Of a stretch of DNA of 64,000 bases, positions 46,435 through 58,308 are shown one piece after another. A program made the translations under genes and the position numbers. The notes beneath the pieces were generated by a model. That model saw only the letters and a program-made list of their open reading frames with translations. It had not been told where the DNA came from and did no database searches. The stretch lies in contig OX344758.2 of assembly GCA_947034885.2 (NCBI GenBank), positions 24,021,067 to 24,085,066 of the forward strand, given 5' to 3'. How positions within the stretch are numbered: position 1 is the first letter of the stretch; each line of letters starts with the position of its first letter. Source of the DNA: Thuidium tamariscinum. Its lineage: Eukaryota > Streptophyta > Bryopsida > Hypnales > Thuidiaceae.

Positions 46435-47078
46435 TTAACCCCTAAATGCCTAAGGCACTCAAAAGTGGTGTTGAAGAAACTTTGAAGTTAAATAAAACCT
46501 TACTAAATTTCTATTTTTAGTAGTTTATATTTTTGGAAGATTCTTTTTGAAGTCTAGTTTTAGCATCAATAATCCAATTTTGAAAATGAATGATCATGGT
46601 TTTTCTATTCAAGATTTAGTGCAAGGGTACCCATTGCAATCTTGACATTCTATAGTGTTAAGGACTCTTGGAAATGAGCCTCAAATACACTAGATTTTAG
46701 AGAAAAAAATCATACTAAAAATTCATTTAAAAAAATTGTAGAGTAGATTTTGAGAAGCCATCATTTATTTGGAGTTATGCGTGTTAGGCCCTTCAACCTC
46801 ATATTTTTTTGGTGACCAACTTTTTAAATATGACACTTAAAAAGAGAGCTCAAATTTTTTCATAGTTTTTACACCCTCATGATCAAACATTATAATCTTT
46901 CAATCCATAAGTGATATTGTTGTGTTTTCTTTTCCTATGTCATCTTTAACATGTCTACTTTGAATTTGTACGATTACATTTTAAAAAATTGATTCAATTT
47001 ATCAAAATGTTGGATTTTTGTTCAATTTAGAGCAAATTCCAAGAAGCTCAAAATAGGCCTTGGGCATTTAGGGGTTAA
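46435..47078 (+). mobile_element. TTAA-type MITE, 640-bp subfamily, best copy
   Basis: It starts TTAACCCCTAAATGCCTAAG and ends GGGCATTTAGGGGTTAA, each edge a single TTAA, total 644 bp. It aligns over its length with 13810-14455 and 2013-2660 and is non-coding. Confidence 0.85.
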
Positions 47079-48311
47079 ATAAGAACCTCACCAACTTTCA
47101 AGACATTTTGTCATCAAGAAGTACTAGAACCAACAACAACAACAAATTTTAACAGTTTTAGCAAACTCTTTTAGAGCTGACGGGTATACAAGGAGCATAC
47201 AGTGTCCAAATTGAGTCAAGTTAGACTCTTTTATTACATTCTCATACCTCTTTAACAACCCTAGATAGTCAAAACTTTTGGAAAAAATTGATTCCAAAAT
47301 TTAATTTTCTATACTTTTCACTAGTTCTCAATTATTAGCTTTCAAGCACAATTTGGCCCTGAGGTTAATGGATAAAGGCTTTATTTGTTATATTGAGACA
47401 AAGCATAGTCTCAATTTTATCTTAAACTTGAAGATATCCTAGTAGAAAATCCTATCTAGATCAATAGGAAAACCAATTGATTTTAGTTTTTGTTTTGTTT
47501 TGTTTTGTTGAATGGAGCACTGCATGGACTATTTGTAAACATCAACAAAACAAACAGTCATTTTCTGTTGATTGGAGTAGTGCAATGACCAAATCAACAA
47601 AATTTTGTTATTTTTGACTCTTTCAAAAATCTTTTAGGAATCTTCTAGGAATCTTCTAGGAATCTTTTTAGGAATCTTTTGGATTGTGATGGAATCTAAT
47701 GGAATGTAATGAATGTGATGGAATGAAAATTTATATCTTCTTCTAAAATCTTTTATATTTTTTTAGGAATTTTTGGATTCTACTTGTCACATCAACAATA
47801 AGTTTAGAATAATTTGGAGTGTTCTAATAATATAGCAAAAGAGAAGGTTAGCACATTGATGTTGATTAACTAATGAACTTTAAAATATTTAAATATGCTT
47901 TGAAGCTATTTTCAAGTTTAGAGTAGGACCTTTTTGGTGCAATATTGTTGTGTATATCTTTTGTGAAATTCTTACCAAAGTTGTATTCACTTCAAATACA
48001 ATACACAAAAAATTTCAACTCAATTGATTCAATTTGTAATTAAAATTTTTATTTTAAAATTTCTATATATTCTTTTGAAGTATAAGTAGTTTGGATAACT
48101 ATAGCAAGTAGATTCAATTAAGTGGTCAAAAATTCTTCATACTACATACTCTAAACTATATTATTAACATAAGCCCAAAATTTGAATTCCATACAAGTAT
48201 AAAATTTTATCTTACTAGCATCTTGAGAAATATTCAAATTAAAAAAACAAAATTGAAATTCTATGCAATGAAAGTATTTTTTTTCAACTTAATCATTTAC
48301 AATTCCATGTT
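47079..48311. other. AT-rich non-coding sequence
   Basis: Contains oligo-TTTTG (47486-47510) and a GGAATCTTCTA tandem (47636-47680). No gene recognised. Confidence 0.4.
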
Positions 48312-48680
48312 TTTTTTAACTCAGCAGACTTTGGATGTGATTATCACATAGAAAATTAACCTTTTAAAAAAACCTTTGAACTAAAAAAAGTTGGGAAATC
48401 AAGTGAACTTTCATCTCCAAAAATCCGTTTCAGATTTTGAGCCTCCAATCAAAAGTTATGGACAAAGTTTAGAGAGAGGTTGGAAGGAAATGTTTTTTTG
48501 ACATTTTCAGATATCCACTCTGAATTATGTGCATAACTTTTGATTGGAGGCTCAAAATCTGAAACGGATTTTTGGAGATGAAATTTAACTTGATTGCCCA
48601 ACTTTTCTTAGTTTAAAGTTTTTTCTTAAAAGTTGATTTTCTATGTGAAAATGACGTCCAAAGTCTGTTGAACTTAAGAA
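48312..48680. mobile_element. Foldback MITE (~370 bp)
   Basis: The arms 48312-48465 and about 48525-48680 are inverted copies. Shared words include CAGACTTTGGA, CACATAGAAAAT and an uninterrupted GAGCCTCCAATCAAAAGTTA with its inverse. The spacer is ~60 bases. No target duplication was resolved. Confidence 0.8.
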
Positions 48681-48746
48681 ATACAAGTAGTAAGTGTATA
48701 ACTAGACTAATCGTCTCAATATCATACATCAAAGGTGAGTGGTGGT

Positions 48747-49162
48747 GTACAATAAAATTGGTAAATAGTGTTGGGTGATAAATAGTGTTGTTCCATGTTT
48801 CTTACCCCCAACATTATTTTTCAACTTATGTGTAAATAGTATTGGGGCACTTAATTGTTGCCATAAAAATCTGTCCCTTCCTTACAAAACTGTAATTTTT
48901 GCCTGTCGTTGTGAAAATCTGTCTTTTTCCTAGAAAACTGTAATTTTTGCCTCCCACCATAAAAATTTGTCCCTTTTCTAGAAAACTATAATTTTTACCT
49001 CCTGCCTCAAAGATCTGTGCCTTTTCCTAGAAAATTGTAATTTACTATAAAGCTAAAATAGTATTAGAATGGGTAAATAATCTTCTAACACTAACCTTGC
49101 TAATGACAATTAGTGTTATCTCAACAAATTAGTGTTGCCAATACTATTTATCAATTTTAGTG
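48747..49162. mobile_element. CACTA-like MITE (~415 bp)
   Basis: The right end, reversed, begins CACTAAAATTGATAAATAGT. The left end begins CAATAAAATTGGTAAATAGT. The interior repeats TAGTGTTGG/CCAACACTA words and three imperfect copies of TTTTCCTAGAAAACTGTAAT. Flanking triplets do not match, so it is an older copy. Confidence 0.55.
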
Positions 49163-49172
49163 TAGTAGTTAG

Positions 49173-49453
49173 CAGCCCTTTTTTTTTGCTTTTTGAGAAA
49201 GTGCCAACATGGCGATCATTTAAAATTTGGTGAAGCATTGTATTTCTACATTCATCCAACTTTTGCACTAAAAAATACTTTATAGTTATATTCATACACT
49301 TTATCATCTAAATTTGGCGATTTCATCCACAGTTTTCATAAAAATGGTAAATTTCTGGCGAAAAAAGGTTACTTTTTTCAATACTTTTCTGGCGAAAAAA
49401 AGATTTTTGTTTGAAATGGTGCTTTCTGGCACCATATCGCCCAAAAAAAGGGC
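49173..49453. mobile_element. Mutator-like MITE, second family (281 bp)
   Basis: Perfect 10-base target duplications TAGTAGTTAG at 49163-49172 and 49454-49463. The right end (inverse) starts AGCCCTTTTTTTGGGCGATA, and the left AGCCCTTTTTTTTTGC. The interior contains repeated TTTCTGGCGAAAAAA. A partial inverse copy lies at the end of the window (63757-64000). Confidence 0.8.
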
Positions 49454-49461
49454 TAGTAGTT

Positions 49462-49502
49462 AGGCTTAAGTGTTTATGGAGAAGGGGTCTTGGGTTCAAA
49501 CC
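49462..49502 (+). repeat. tRNA-like A and B boxes (possible SINE head)
   Basis: AGGCTTAAGTG (49462-49472) matches the A-box consensus except its first base, and GGTTCAAACC (49493-49502) is a perfect B box. The spacing of about 20 bases between them is plausible for a tRNA-derived polymerase III promoter. The flanking arms do not fold as a tRNA. No poly(A) tail or target duplication was defined, so this may be a decayed SINE head or chance. Confidence 0.35.
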
Positions 49503-49541
49503 TCATAGTTGTCAAGTGGCAGTAATTGGCCATATTTGGGG

Positions 49542-49628
49542 ATTTTTTTCCCAAAAAATTTCAATTTTTTTCAGCTGCCCGAAACATCTGGGCAGCTGAA
49601 AAAAATTGAAAATTTTTGGGAAAAAAAG
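49542..49628. repeat. Long hairpin, ~38-bp arms
   Basis: TTTTTTTCCCAAAAAATTTC, then AATTTTTTTCAGCTGCCC, is inverted immediately after a short ACATCT loop (GGGCAGCTGAAAAAAATT, then GAAAATTTTTGGGAAAAAAA). Only a few mismatches occur. No transposon ends were recognised. Confidence 0.8.
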
Positions 49629-49959
49629 TCCAAAACAACAAAAGGAACAACACTTTTTAGTTGGTTTCTATTGATGATCAACTAAATCAACTAGAAATGA
49701 TCAACAATTTTCTGTTGATTTTAATTCTGAATTTTCTACTAGTAATAAATGGTCATAACTTTTTAATTTTGAGTCTATTTGATAATTTGAGACTTTAATA
49801 TAATAATATATATATAAACCTTTAATTGCCCAAAGGTTGCAATCTCATCTTATCGCCAACTCGATGATAAATGACTAAAATTGTTTTAGGGTGAAGTCTC
49901 AAAATGCATAAATTGTCTCATTTTAACAAATAAGGCCTTAATAGGATCTTCTTGTATTT

Positions 49960-50900
49960 AATTTTGGTCTTCTAAAGCCAATGGTGCTATCCATTTGGCA
50001 ATTGGACCATTTCTCCAAAATTTAGATTGGTCACAATAGTAGTGTAGAATTTTGAATGTTAATTTCTAGTTTTTCCTTAGGTAGTTTAGTAAGTAATTTG
50101 ACAACGGAGGAGGCTTTGGAAAAGTATAAATGCCTCCTCTTCCCCTCACTTCACACCCCTTTTATGCATTTTGTACTTGCGCCATATACGTCCATGTTTT
50201 CAAAAAGTTTTTGGTATTTCCAAAACTCTTGTTTTTCATTACAATTCAACTTCATTTGTGTTTTTTAAGCATTTTTTTGTATTTTGAAGCTCATTTAGAG
50301 AACATTAGAGTTGCTTTGAAGTGTTTAACAATAATTATTGTATCTTAAGTGTATTAACTATTTGCATTCAATCTCAATTTTTGGTACTAACCATTATATG
50401 CAAGTTTATTGTACATATGGGATTTTCAATCCTTTGGTGAAAGCCCCCTAGTACAAGTCTTGTTGCTAACAACTTGCATGTAGCTGTGGTGTTCTTTTTA
50501 AGTATTGTTACTAACAAATATTCCCATAGGCTTTTTGTATGGAATTAAAAATCTGGATTGGTTTGTTCAAGAATCCCCTCAAAGCCTAAATGTTGGAATT
50601 TGTGGTCCAAAATATTGTAAACATCATTTGGAGAGATTTGGATTGGATCCAAAACTCTTAAGTCTTTGTGTATCTGAACTCTTGCAAAATGGTCTCAAAG
50701 ATTTGGGGCTAACTTCTTGTATAGCAAAGCTTTGCCCTTGGACACAATTTTTTGTGGTTCATTGAATTTGTGTCAACTAATGTTGTGGGAAATTGTCCAA
50801 AAGTTTTGGAGCTAACCTCCTATATGGTGAAGCTTTGTACTTGGATACAATTTTTGGTATTTTTTTAATATTAAAAGGATCTCCATATAGAGACTCAAGT
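49960..50900 (-). repeat. Long dispersed repeat, LTR-like, copy b (inverted)
   Basis: The inverse counterpart of 27861-29300: GTCTTCTAAAGCCAATGGTG, TCACAATAGTAG, a GGAGGAGGC..TATAAATGCCTCC promoter-like segment, and GGATTGGATCCAAAACTC follow in reversed order. It is broken and non-coding. Origin as an LTR is an inference. Confidence 0.45.
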
Positions 50901-53466
50901 TTTAGTTTTTGGAAATAAAATTTGGCAAGCAATAGCCAATGGGTTTGTAGGAAGGTTTAGTTCAAAAAAATCCAGAATCAATGCCTAGCCAAAGCCAGAA
51001 TCAACACCTAGCTAGGGCCAATATCCAACCAAGCCGTTGCTACATCATCTAATTTGTTGCCCCGTCAATTGATTGGTACCCAATCACTTGATTTGGCTCA
51101 TACACATCTTATTCAACCCATATACATTTGATTTAGCTCAGATACTTTTGATTTACTCAAAATCAATTGGGATGATGTCGTAAGGACCCCAAATTTGATT
51201 TTTGTGTTAAATTTTGAATACCAAAAGATTTAGATTTTTTTCAAATAGACTTTAATGGAAAATTCTCAGTGTTCAATGTTAATCAAAAATTTAGTTTTCA
51301 GATCATTCAAAAGGTTCTATCCAACCAAGTAAAGTCGAAGGTCATGTATTAAAATTCAAAATAGGATAGGAGGGTGTAAATTAGTTAAATCAAAGTTCAT
51401 TAAGGGAGTTTAAAAGTCTGAGACTACAATCCAAAGAGAGAGAAATGAGATTTTGAAGCAAGATTGAGAGTCTAGCATAGAAGAGAAAATTCAAAGGAAA
51501 TTAGGTAGGAAATTTTGAGTTCAATTTGGTAGACATGGTCTAGTCACTCAAAATTGAAAACATTTCAAATTGATTGACTAATATTCAATCAACCTAGTAA
51601 ATAGGGTCAGGCCTTTGCAAAGTCAATCTGGTTGGGTTGGTCTAACAACCAGGCTGCAACCTTCCTCCTCTACAACACATACTCTAGTATCCATAATACA
51701 TTTGAGCCCTAATTCACTCACTTTTTTTGCAAAATCAAACTTTGAAGTTTTACAAATATACATCAAACAAGTGCAATTGAAAAGGTAGGAACAAGACAAA
51801 TGAATATTAGAAATATATGTTTGCAAATTGACACTACGATTAGAGAAGAGTGCAAGAGAAGGAAATTAAAATCTTCCTTGGAATATTTAATTTGTATACT
51901 GAGGTTGGAAGGTGGAATAAAGACAAGTAGAAGAAACAAATAGGAAGAATAGTTGACTTCCTTAAATTCTAGAGTTTAGTTGTTCGTAGGAAAAATCCAA
52001 ATTAGCTTGTCTTCAAGTCTTGTCTTGCATTTGAAGAGATTAACAAGAATTTTGGAAATTACATTTGATTAGATTAAGTTGAAATTGCCTTGCAAAAATC
52101 TCTCCAACAGAAAAATAGAAAATTTATAGAAATTAGGAACAAGATTTAAAAGTAGTTATTTAGGAAATTAAACTAACTTTCCAAAAGGACTTTACAAATA
52201 GAAATCAAACAAGAACTGTAGAAGTAACGGCCAAATGGAAATTAGTTTTAAAATTGGATGAAAAGAAAAAATCAAATTGATAGAATTTTAAAATAAATCT
52301 AGAAAATCTTTGAAGAATCTTAAAAGAATTTTTAATTTAGAACCAAAGTAGAAATAAAATACTAAAAATAAAAATAAATCCAAAGTAAAGAAGTAACGAG
52401 TAAATTTTGATGAACTAGTTACTAGTCAAAATTTATTTACAACTAATTTTTATTGAGAACTCAAGGAGGTGACTAGCATGAATATAGAAAATCATGTGAG
52501 ATATAAAATAGGGTCAATTTAATTTACGAAAGAAAAAATTTATAACTTTTTTAGATTTACTATAGGGTTGATAATATATCCTTTAGTCTATTATAAATAA
52601 ATTAGGATGTGAATTTATTGATCCATTTTAGGATGTAGGATTTTGGTTTTGGTTTAAGTCTGGGTTTTCACTTGTTTCAATTTAATATTTAGTATTTTGG
52701 GCCCCTCAATTGAATTAAATACCTTGCTTTTGAAAAGTGATTTGGTGATATTCAAGTAGATGCTAAGCTAGATGTGGATTGCTTATTTCTCTAGCCTGAT
52801 AACCTTTTTAGAGGATGTCGGTCTATGAAAACCAAAACTGAGGTTTTTATAATTCTTGGGACATGTTTTGTGTTGAAGATTTGTTTGTATAGTTAATTGT
52901 GCATGCTCATTCTTTGTCTATTAGAGTATGTTGCATGAATGCTTTATGATTGCATACATTTGTTTTCTTTTTTCCCTTTAGCAATTGCATCCCTTCAAGT
53001 GGTTTGATGTTGTTATGTATTTCAACATTGGATTAGTAGAAGTGTGTGAATCTAGTTTTGTGGTAGTGCATTGCATGAATATATCCACGTGTTTGCAATT
53101 TTTTTGAATGCAAGTGCTTCAATCTTGTGTGCAAAATGGGCATATATAGAGAATAAGTTTTTTTTTAAAATTCTATGATTGCAAGACTTCTAATTAAGTA
53201 GAATAGGGCTTTATATATTTTTTCTACCTTCTTTGCCTACAAATTAAAACTCTTCATAACTTTAACCTCATTATTTGGAATTGAGTCTTATATTTTTTGT
53301 GTTGTACTTTTACAACTTAAAAAAAAATAGGGTGAAAAAAATGAGTCTACCTAGCAATTCAGAAAGAAAAAAATAATGAGTTCAAAAATACCCTCCAAAA
53401 GCTTTTTTTCTACCAATAGGGAGGGAAAAAATGTTTGAAAACACATAAATATCCCCACATTAAATT
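50901..53466. other. AT-rich non-coding sequence, likely retroelement debris
   Basis: No gene was recognised. It contains near 52395 the palindromic motif AAATTTTGATGAACTAGTTA followed by its inverse, shared with 53909 and (inverted) 25290. Confidence 0.35.
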
Positions 53467-53757
53467 ATTAGATGAAATTTGAGGGCATTAGGAGACCGTA
53501 GGTTCCCGGACTGCGGAAACGTTGTTTCTACCCTGTGAATTTGAATCCTAAGTGGTCGCGACCCTACCACGTAATTAAAAAAAAATTCAAAATTTTTTTT
53601 GACTTATTTTCATATTTCAGGACCCCAATTTTTTTTTTTTTTTAATTTCATTTTTTATTTTTGGATTAAAGCCGGCCTGACAGCGGCCAGCGGCATTGGG
53701 AGCCGTTTTAGGAACTGACCCGAAACAGCCCTATAATGCCCTCAGATTTCTTTTAAT
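53467..53757 (+). mobile_element. TA-flanked ~300-bp MITE, copy 6
   Basis: The ends are degraded (ATTAGATGAAATTTGAGGGC and, inverse, ATTAAAAGAAATCTGAGGGC). Landmarks are TAGGTTCCCGGACTGCG, CGACCCTACCACGT, TTTTCATATTTCAGGACCCC and GACCCGAAACAGCCC. Confidence 0.75.
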
Positions 53758-54775
53758 GATCCCTTTAGCGCAAGTGGTTATCAAATGTAAGGGGAAGTAA
53801 ATCCTCCGAGATTGAGAAGTAAGAAACAAGAAATTTACCTTTGGAAGAAGAAAGAATCATAAGATAAAAAGTTAAAGTGATTTTAGATCAAAAGATTAAA
53901 AAATTTGATAAGGGTAAATTTTGATGAACCGGTTAACGATCAAAATTTACCTATAAAAATCAAATTTATCAAGTAGGTAGAAGTCCAAGTTTTTACTTTC
54001 ATACAAGGATAATATCAGACCATTGAAGGAGAAAATTAATTTACTTTAAAGAATGAAAGTGAAATTCCAAATTTCAAAAGTAATAGTTACAAATAGGAAT
54101 TGATTGGTTGAGAAAGTCAATAGTCAAAGAAGAAGTTAGGACCAAAAGTAGTTAGAGTATTTCATAAGCTTTACAAAACCATTTTACACTTAGAAATTGG
54201 AGCGATAACGCATAAATAGAGAGTGGATGAAGTTTGGGATAAGATCAAAGGGGATTTGGATGAGAGTCAACAAGAATTGACCAAAATCCTTCAAAGTCAG
54301 ATTTAGGGTAGAAGAATAAAAACCAAAAAATTATACAACAAACCAAATCAAATTTTGATAGTTAGATTTATTAGGAATCAACAGATGAAGTTTTAGAAGG
54401 TAGTTCAGGAAATAAACTTCATCAACCAATATCTTTTAGGAATCACAGTCAATTTTTGTGTTCTTTATCATTTTGGAAAGGTTGTAAGAATTTCTACGAC
54501 TTGCAATTTATAACTTCCAAGAATTTGAGTTTGCTCAATTTCAATTAGATCTAAGTGGAACCACGTTTAAAACTAATTATCTTTACCGATTTCTTTTCGA
54601 TTACACAACTCTGAGAAAGTAATTTAAAGGAAGATACCATAGTTACAAAGATCCATTGCTTATAAGGCTAAATTTGACTAATGCTAGACACCTGTAGGAT
54701 TCAAACTATAATTTACAATTAAGAACTTGGTTGTGTATACTTTGTTCCAAAGGTAGGAATAAAGTGCCCACATAC
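53758..54775. other. AT-rich non-coding sequence
   Basis: No gene was seen. A palindromic AAATTTTGATGAACCGGTTA motif lies near 53910. Confidence 0.35.
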
Positions 54776-55160
54776 ACCTATGGGATTTTCTATTCTAATT
54801 CTATTTCTATTTTAATTTATTATTTTAATTTAATTTTTTATCTTGATTCTATTTCTAATTTGATTTTCTATTTTAATTCTATTGCTAATTTGACTTCTTT
54901 CTACTCTAATTATATCCTAATTTGATCTTTAATTCTAATTTAATTTTCTATTCTATTTTGATTTTTTACTCTAATTTGATTTTTTATTTTAATTCTATTG
55001 CTAATTTGGTTTCTCTCTTTTAATTCTACCTCTAATTTGACTTCTTTCTATTCTAATTTTGATTTTCTATTTTAATTTGATTTTTGATCTTAATTCTATT
55101 TCTAAATTGATTTTCTATTTCAATTTTAGTTCTATCTGAACCTTCTATTCTACTTTTTAA
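54776..55160. repeat. T-rich degenerate minisatellite
   Basis: About twenty imperfect copies of a 17-20 base word built on TCTAATTTGATTTTCTATT. A similar tract is at 45290-45620 and a short one near 55380-55440. Confidence 0.7.
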
Positions 55161-55570
55161 GACTAACTTCTCAAAATGTATAACAAAGAGATTTATAGGC
55201 ATACCTCCCCGAGTACAACAACCTTAGCTTTCACTCCTAAATCCATAAGTGCCATTGTTGACAATTCTGTGGTTTGGATGTTCCTAAGTAGGTCGTCAAG
55301 ACTCCCGTTCTCGTATACCATGCTTAACTTGAAGTTAATTTTTAGTAGTGAATATTGGCTTTTATCGCCCATTAACTTCTATTATTCTTGTCTTTCTTTA
55401 TTTTTCTACTTTTCCCCTTTTGATTTCTAATCTAATTTCTATCATCTTCATGTCAATTTTGAAGGCTAAACTTTGAGTAGTTTCCAACACATTTTGGAAA
55501 CTAAACTTTGGACGTGAACACTACAAGGGGTCCATGGATTGCCATATAAAGGGTCGGTATGTTGCCATGT
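55161..55570. other. AT-rich non-coding sequence
   Basis: No gene recognised; the open frame at 55176-55430 resembles nothing known. Confidence 0.35.
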
Positions 55571-56381
55571 TTAACCCCTAAATGCTTAAGCCTTTTAAAG
55601 TGTATTTTGACTATGAAAAAAGTGCATTGGCTTGTAGTCATCTCTAATGAAGCAAGTTGATTTTTTTTTCAAAATCTAACCATACAAATGTTGAAAGAAT
55701 TTGTTTATTAATAAGTATACAAATTTTGAGTGCAAAATTGTATAGGAGTTGTGAGATTATAAAGAGAGAAGAGTACATTTTCTAAATTTTGTATGCTACC
55801 TTTATCCACAATGTTTCCCAAATTTGCATATAAATGTTTTTTAGAATTGGAGGTGACATGAACAACTAAATAGAGTGTTAGCACACTAAAATGCACTTCT
55901 AAAGAACTTGATTTCACATGAAAAGCTATTAAATTCATTATACAATCCACCTTGCAATTGTTGAAATGCAATTATTTTTATAAGTAGAAGTTGCAAATAA
56001 CTCCAAATCAATAGTTTCATGTTAAAATTTTCAATAGTAAATATCATGAAAACACTTTACTCTTTCCATTGGAACCATTCTCGAAGCAAATGGATATGTA
56101 CAATTTTTTAGATCTCAAATCAAGTGAAATTACTAAACGCTAGGAAATGAAGAAAAATTGGCAAGCTTTACTCTTCACTTTTGGTACATGTATGCCTTTG
56201 AAGACTTCTCAATAATCAAATATGTATTTTTTTTCAGTGAAAAATGAAAGTTTTCAATAGTTAACCTTTAAAACGACTCGAATTTTTTTTTAAATGGTCA
56301 AAGGAATTTAACTGCTTGCTGAGAAATGGGCTTGAAATTTTAGAATAGCCATATATGGTCAATTGGGCAGTTAGGAGTTAG
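55571..56381 (+). mobile_element. TTAA-type element, diverged (811 bp)
   Basis: It starts TTAACCCCTAAATGCTTAAG and ends GGGCAGTTAGGAGTTAG, a degraded inverse terminus. It is non-coding. The interior shares only short phrases with the 640-bp subfamily (ATCTAACCATACAAA), so it is a third, older subfamily. Confidence 0.6.
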
Positions 56382-57171
56382 TACCCAACTAAGACTTTTC
56401 CACCATGAGGAGGTTCAACTTCAAAGCTTTGCCATGAATTCTAATTTTGATACACCACTATGACCTTTGACCCATGGGTGAATGCAAGAAACACGTGCTG
56501 ATTTTTTTGTGTTTACAATATTCATGCTTTTTTCTTCAAGTGTACTTTAAAATTAGAAAAATAATTTCTAAATTTTTCCCAAAATATAGCCAATGTATAC
56601 ATGTCCAAGATGAAGGTCACTACCAAAGTAAATTCATAGAAAAATTCTCTAAGTAGGAGAACTAAAAAAATGCCAAACCTCAAGAAAATACATACTTTGA
56701 TATTTTTATTAGGAAAAAATAGGAAAATTTTAAATAAAAATAAATAAAAATTGTTCATTTGTAAAAAATTTATAAAAAATGGTCATTCATAAAAATAAAT
56801 TTAAAAAATAAAATTTTACATAATTCAAAATGCAAGCAAAAAGACACTCACTTTGAGGACCTCTACATGACATATAATAAGGTATTATGAAAAATCCTTT
56901 GAAAAATAGCTAAAACTATACTACAAGATCATGTCATCAAAATTTTAGTTCCAAATTTATTTCTTTAAGTATTGGTTTCTTAAAAATACTCCAAAATTGG
57001 CATTTGTGACATGAAATTGGGGGTTGTTTTCAAATAGCAAAATATTTTTGAAAAACTCAAAAAAAAAATGGTGTAATAGACTTGAATACTTTACCTATGA
57101 GTTTCAAGTCATTTGAAGACAGAATGCAAAAGTTATGGCCAAATCAACATGCAAGGTGTGACACAAAATAA

Positions 57172-58308
57172 CAATGATGCTAGAGTATGAGCGGGGAGCA
57201 ATGAGCGTTGAGTGTTGAGCAATGAGCAATGAAACTTGAATGCTCATTGCAAGAATGTTTTCTAAAAGTAGACATGTTAGAGAAATAAATAGTATTACCA
57301 AATCAAAAAATAATAATGACAAAAAAAATTTAATTAAATTTTTTTTTTTAAATCTACAAAAAAATTATATAAAATAGTTGATAGTATAATAAAAGGTTGC
57401 ATGAATGAACACCCATTCATTCATGTGTGAATGAACTTCATCCATGTCATCCATCCATCATCCATCATTCATCATTCAATTTCCAAATTGTTAAAATTTT
57501 TGCAACTCATTATAAGCTTCTTTGAAACCAAAGAGGCTTTGAACCATCTGTCCTTTTTAATATCGTCTCCCTAAAAGCCTCTTTGGAGCCAAAGAGCTCT
57601 CCTAGTATAGGCTTTTTTAGAACCTAAAGAATGCTCCTTGGATTTGAGGAGCTTTTCCTTAGTTCCAAAAGGCTTTTTTTAATAAGGCTTTTTGAATTCA
57701 TAAAAGGCTCCTTGAATTCAAGGAGCATTTTTTGGTGCCAAAAAGGTCTTTTATTGAAACCACTTTGGAACTAATATAAGGGTACTTAAAATCGATGAGC
57801 CCTTTATTTTTGCCAAAAAGCTCATTTAGAGCATCTTTGAATCGAAGAGGCCTTAAAACCATCATTGCTTTTTAATATTGTCTCCCTACAAGCTTCCTCA
57901 GAATTCCTAAGAGCCTCCTTGGAACTCAAGAAAGGCTCCTCGGATCCGAGGAGCCTTTTTTGGTGCCCAAAACTTCTTGCAACGAAGGTTCTTTTAAACC
58001 CAAGGAAGAGTCTTCAGATCCAAGGAGCCTTTTGTTGATGCCAAAAATTTCTTTCAATGAAGGCTCTTTACAACCCAAAGAATAATCTACATCCATAGTT
58101 CTTAATTTTTTCATCTACATTTTTCATCTACATTCATCTGGTATTATTTCCATCCATCTAAAGTAATTAATGAAATAAGGCATTTACATCTAAAGATTTA
58201 TTTTTTATAAAATTAATTTTTAAGTGTTCATTCTTAAATTTTTTTCTTAAAATTCTTAACGCTAATGCTCAACGCTCAACGCTCATTGCTCATACTTTAG
58301 CAACCCTG
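57172..58308. mobile_element. Mutator-like element, long member (1.14 kb), nested
   Basis: The ends TGCTAGAGTATGAGC and, reversed, TGCTAAAGTATGAGC share the family TIR of 260-497. They are followed by inverted AATGAGCGTTGAG-type repeats. The target duplication is CACAAAATA at 57162-57170 and 58309-58317, possibly a tenth base with one mismatch. It is inserted into the foldback element 56472-58347. The interior holds an array of short hairpins and no coding sequence. Confidence 0.8.
57500..58090. repeat. Array of short palindromes (AAAGGCTCCTTGGATCCAAGGAGC type)
   Basis: Words such as GCTCCTTGGATTTGAGGAGC, GCTCCTTGAATTCAAGGAGC and GCTCCTCGGATCCGAGGAGC recur about eight times with AAAGAGGCTTT-like spacers. 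Each can fold on itself. The spacing is irregular (about 60-90 bases). Confidence 0.7.

Noticed and set aside
53766-53810. A-box match TAGCGCAAGTG suggesting a tRNA or SINE
   Set aside because: No B box at a suitable distance and no cloverleaf.
57172-58308. hAT assignment from the CAGGG-like right end
   Set aside because: The flanking repeat is at least 9 bp and the related copies show 10-bp duplications, outside the 8 bp of hAT.
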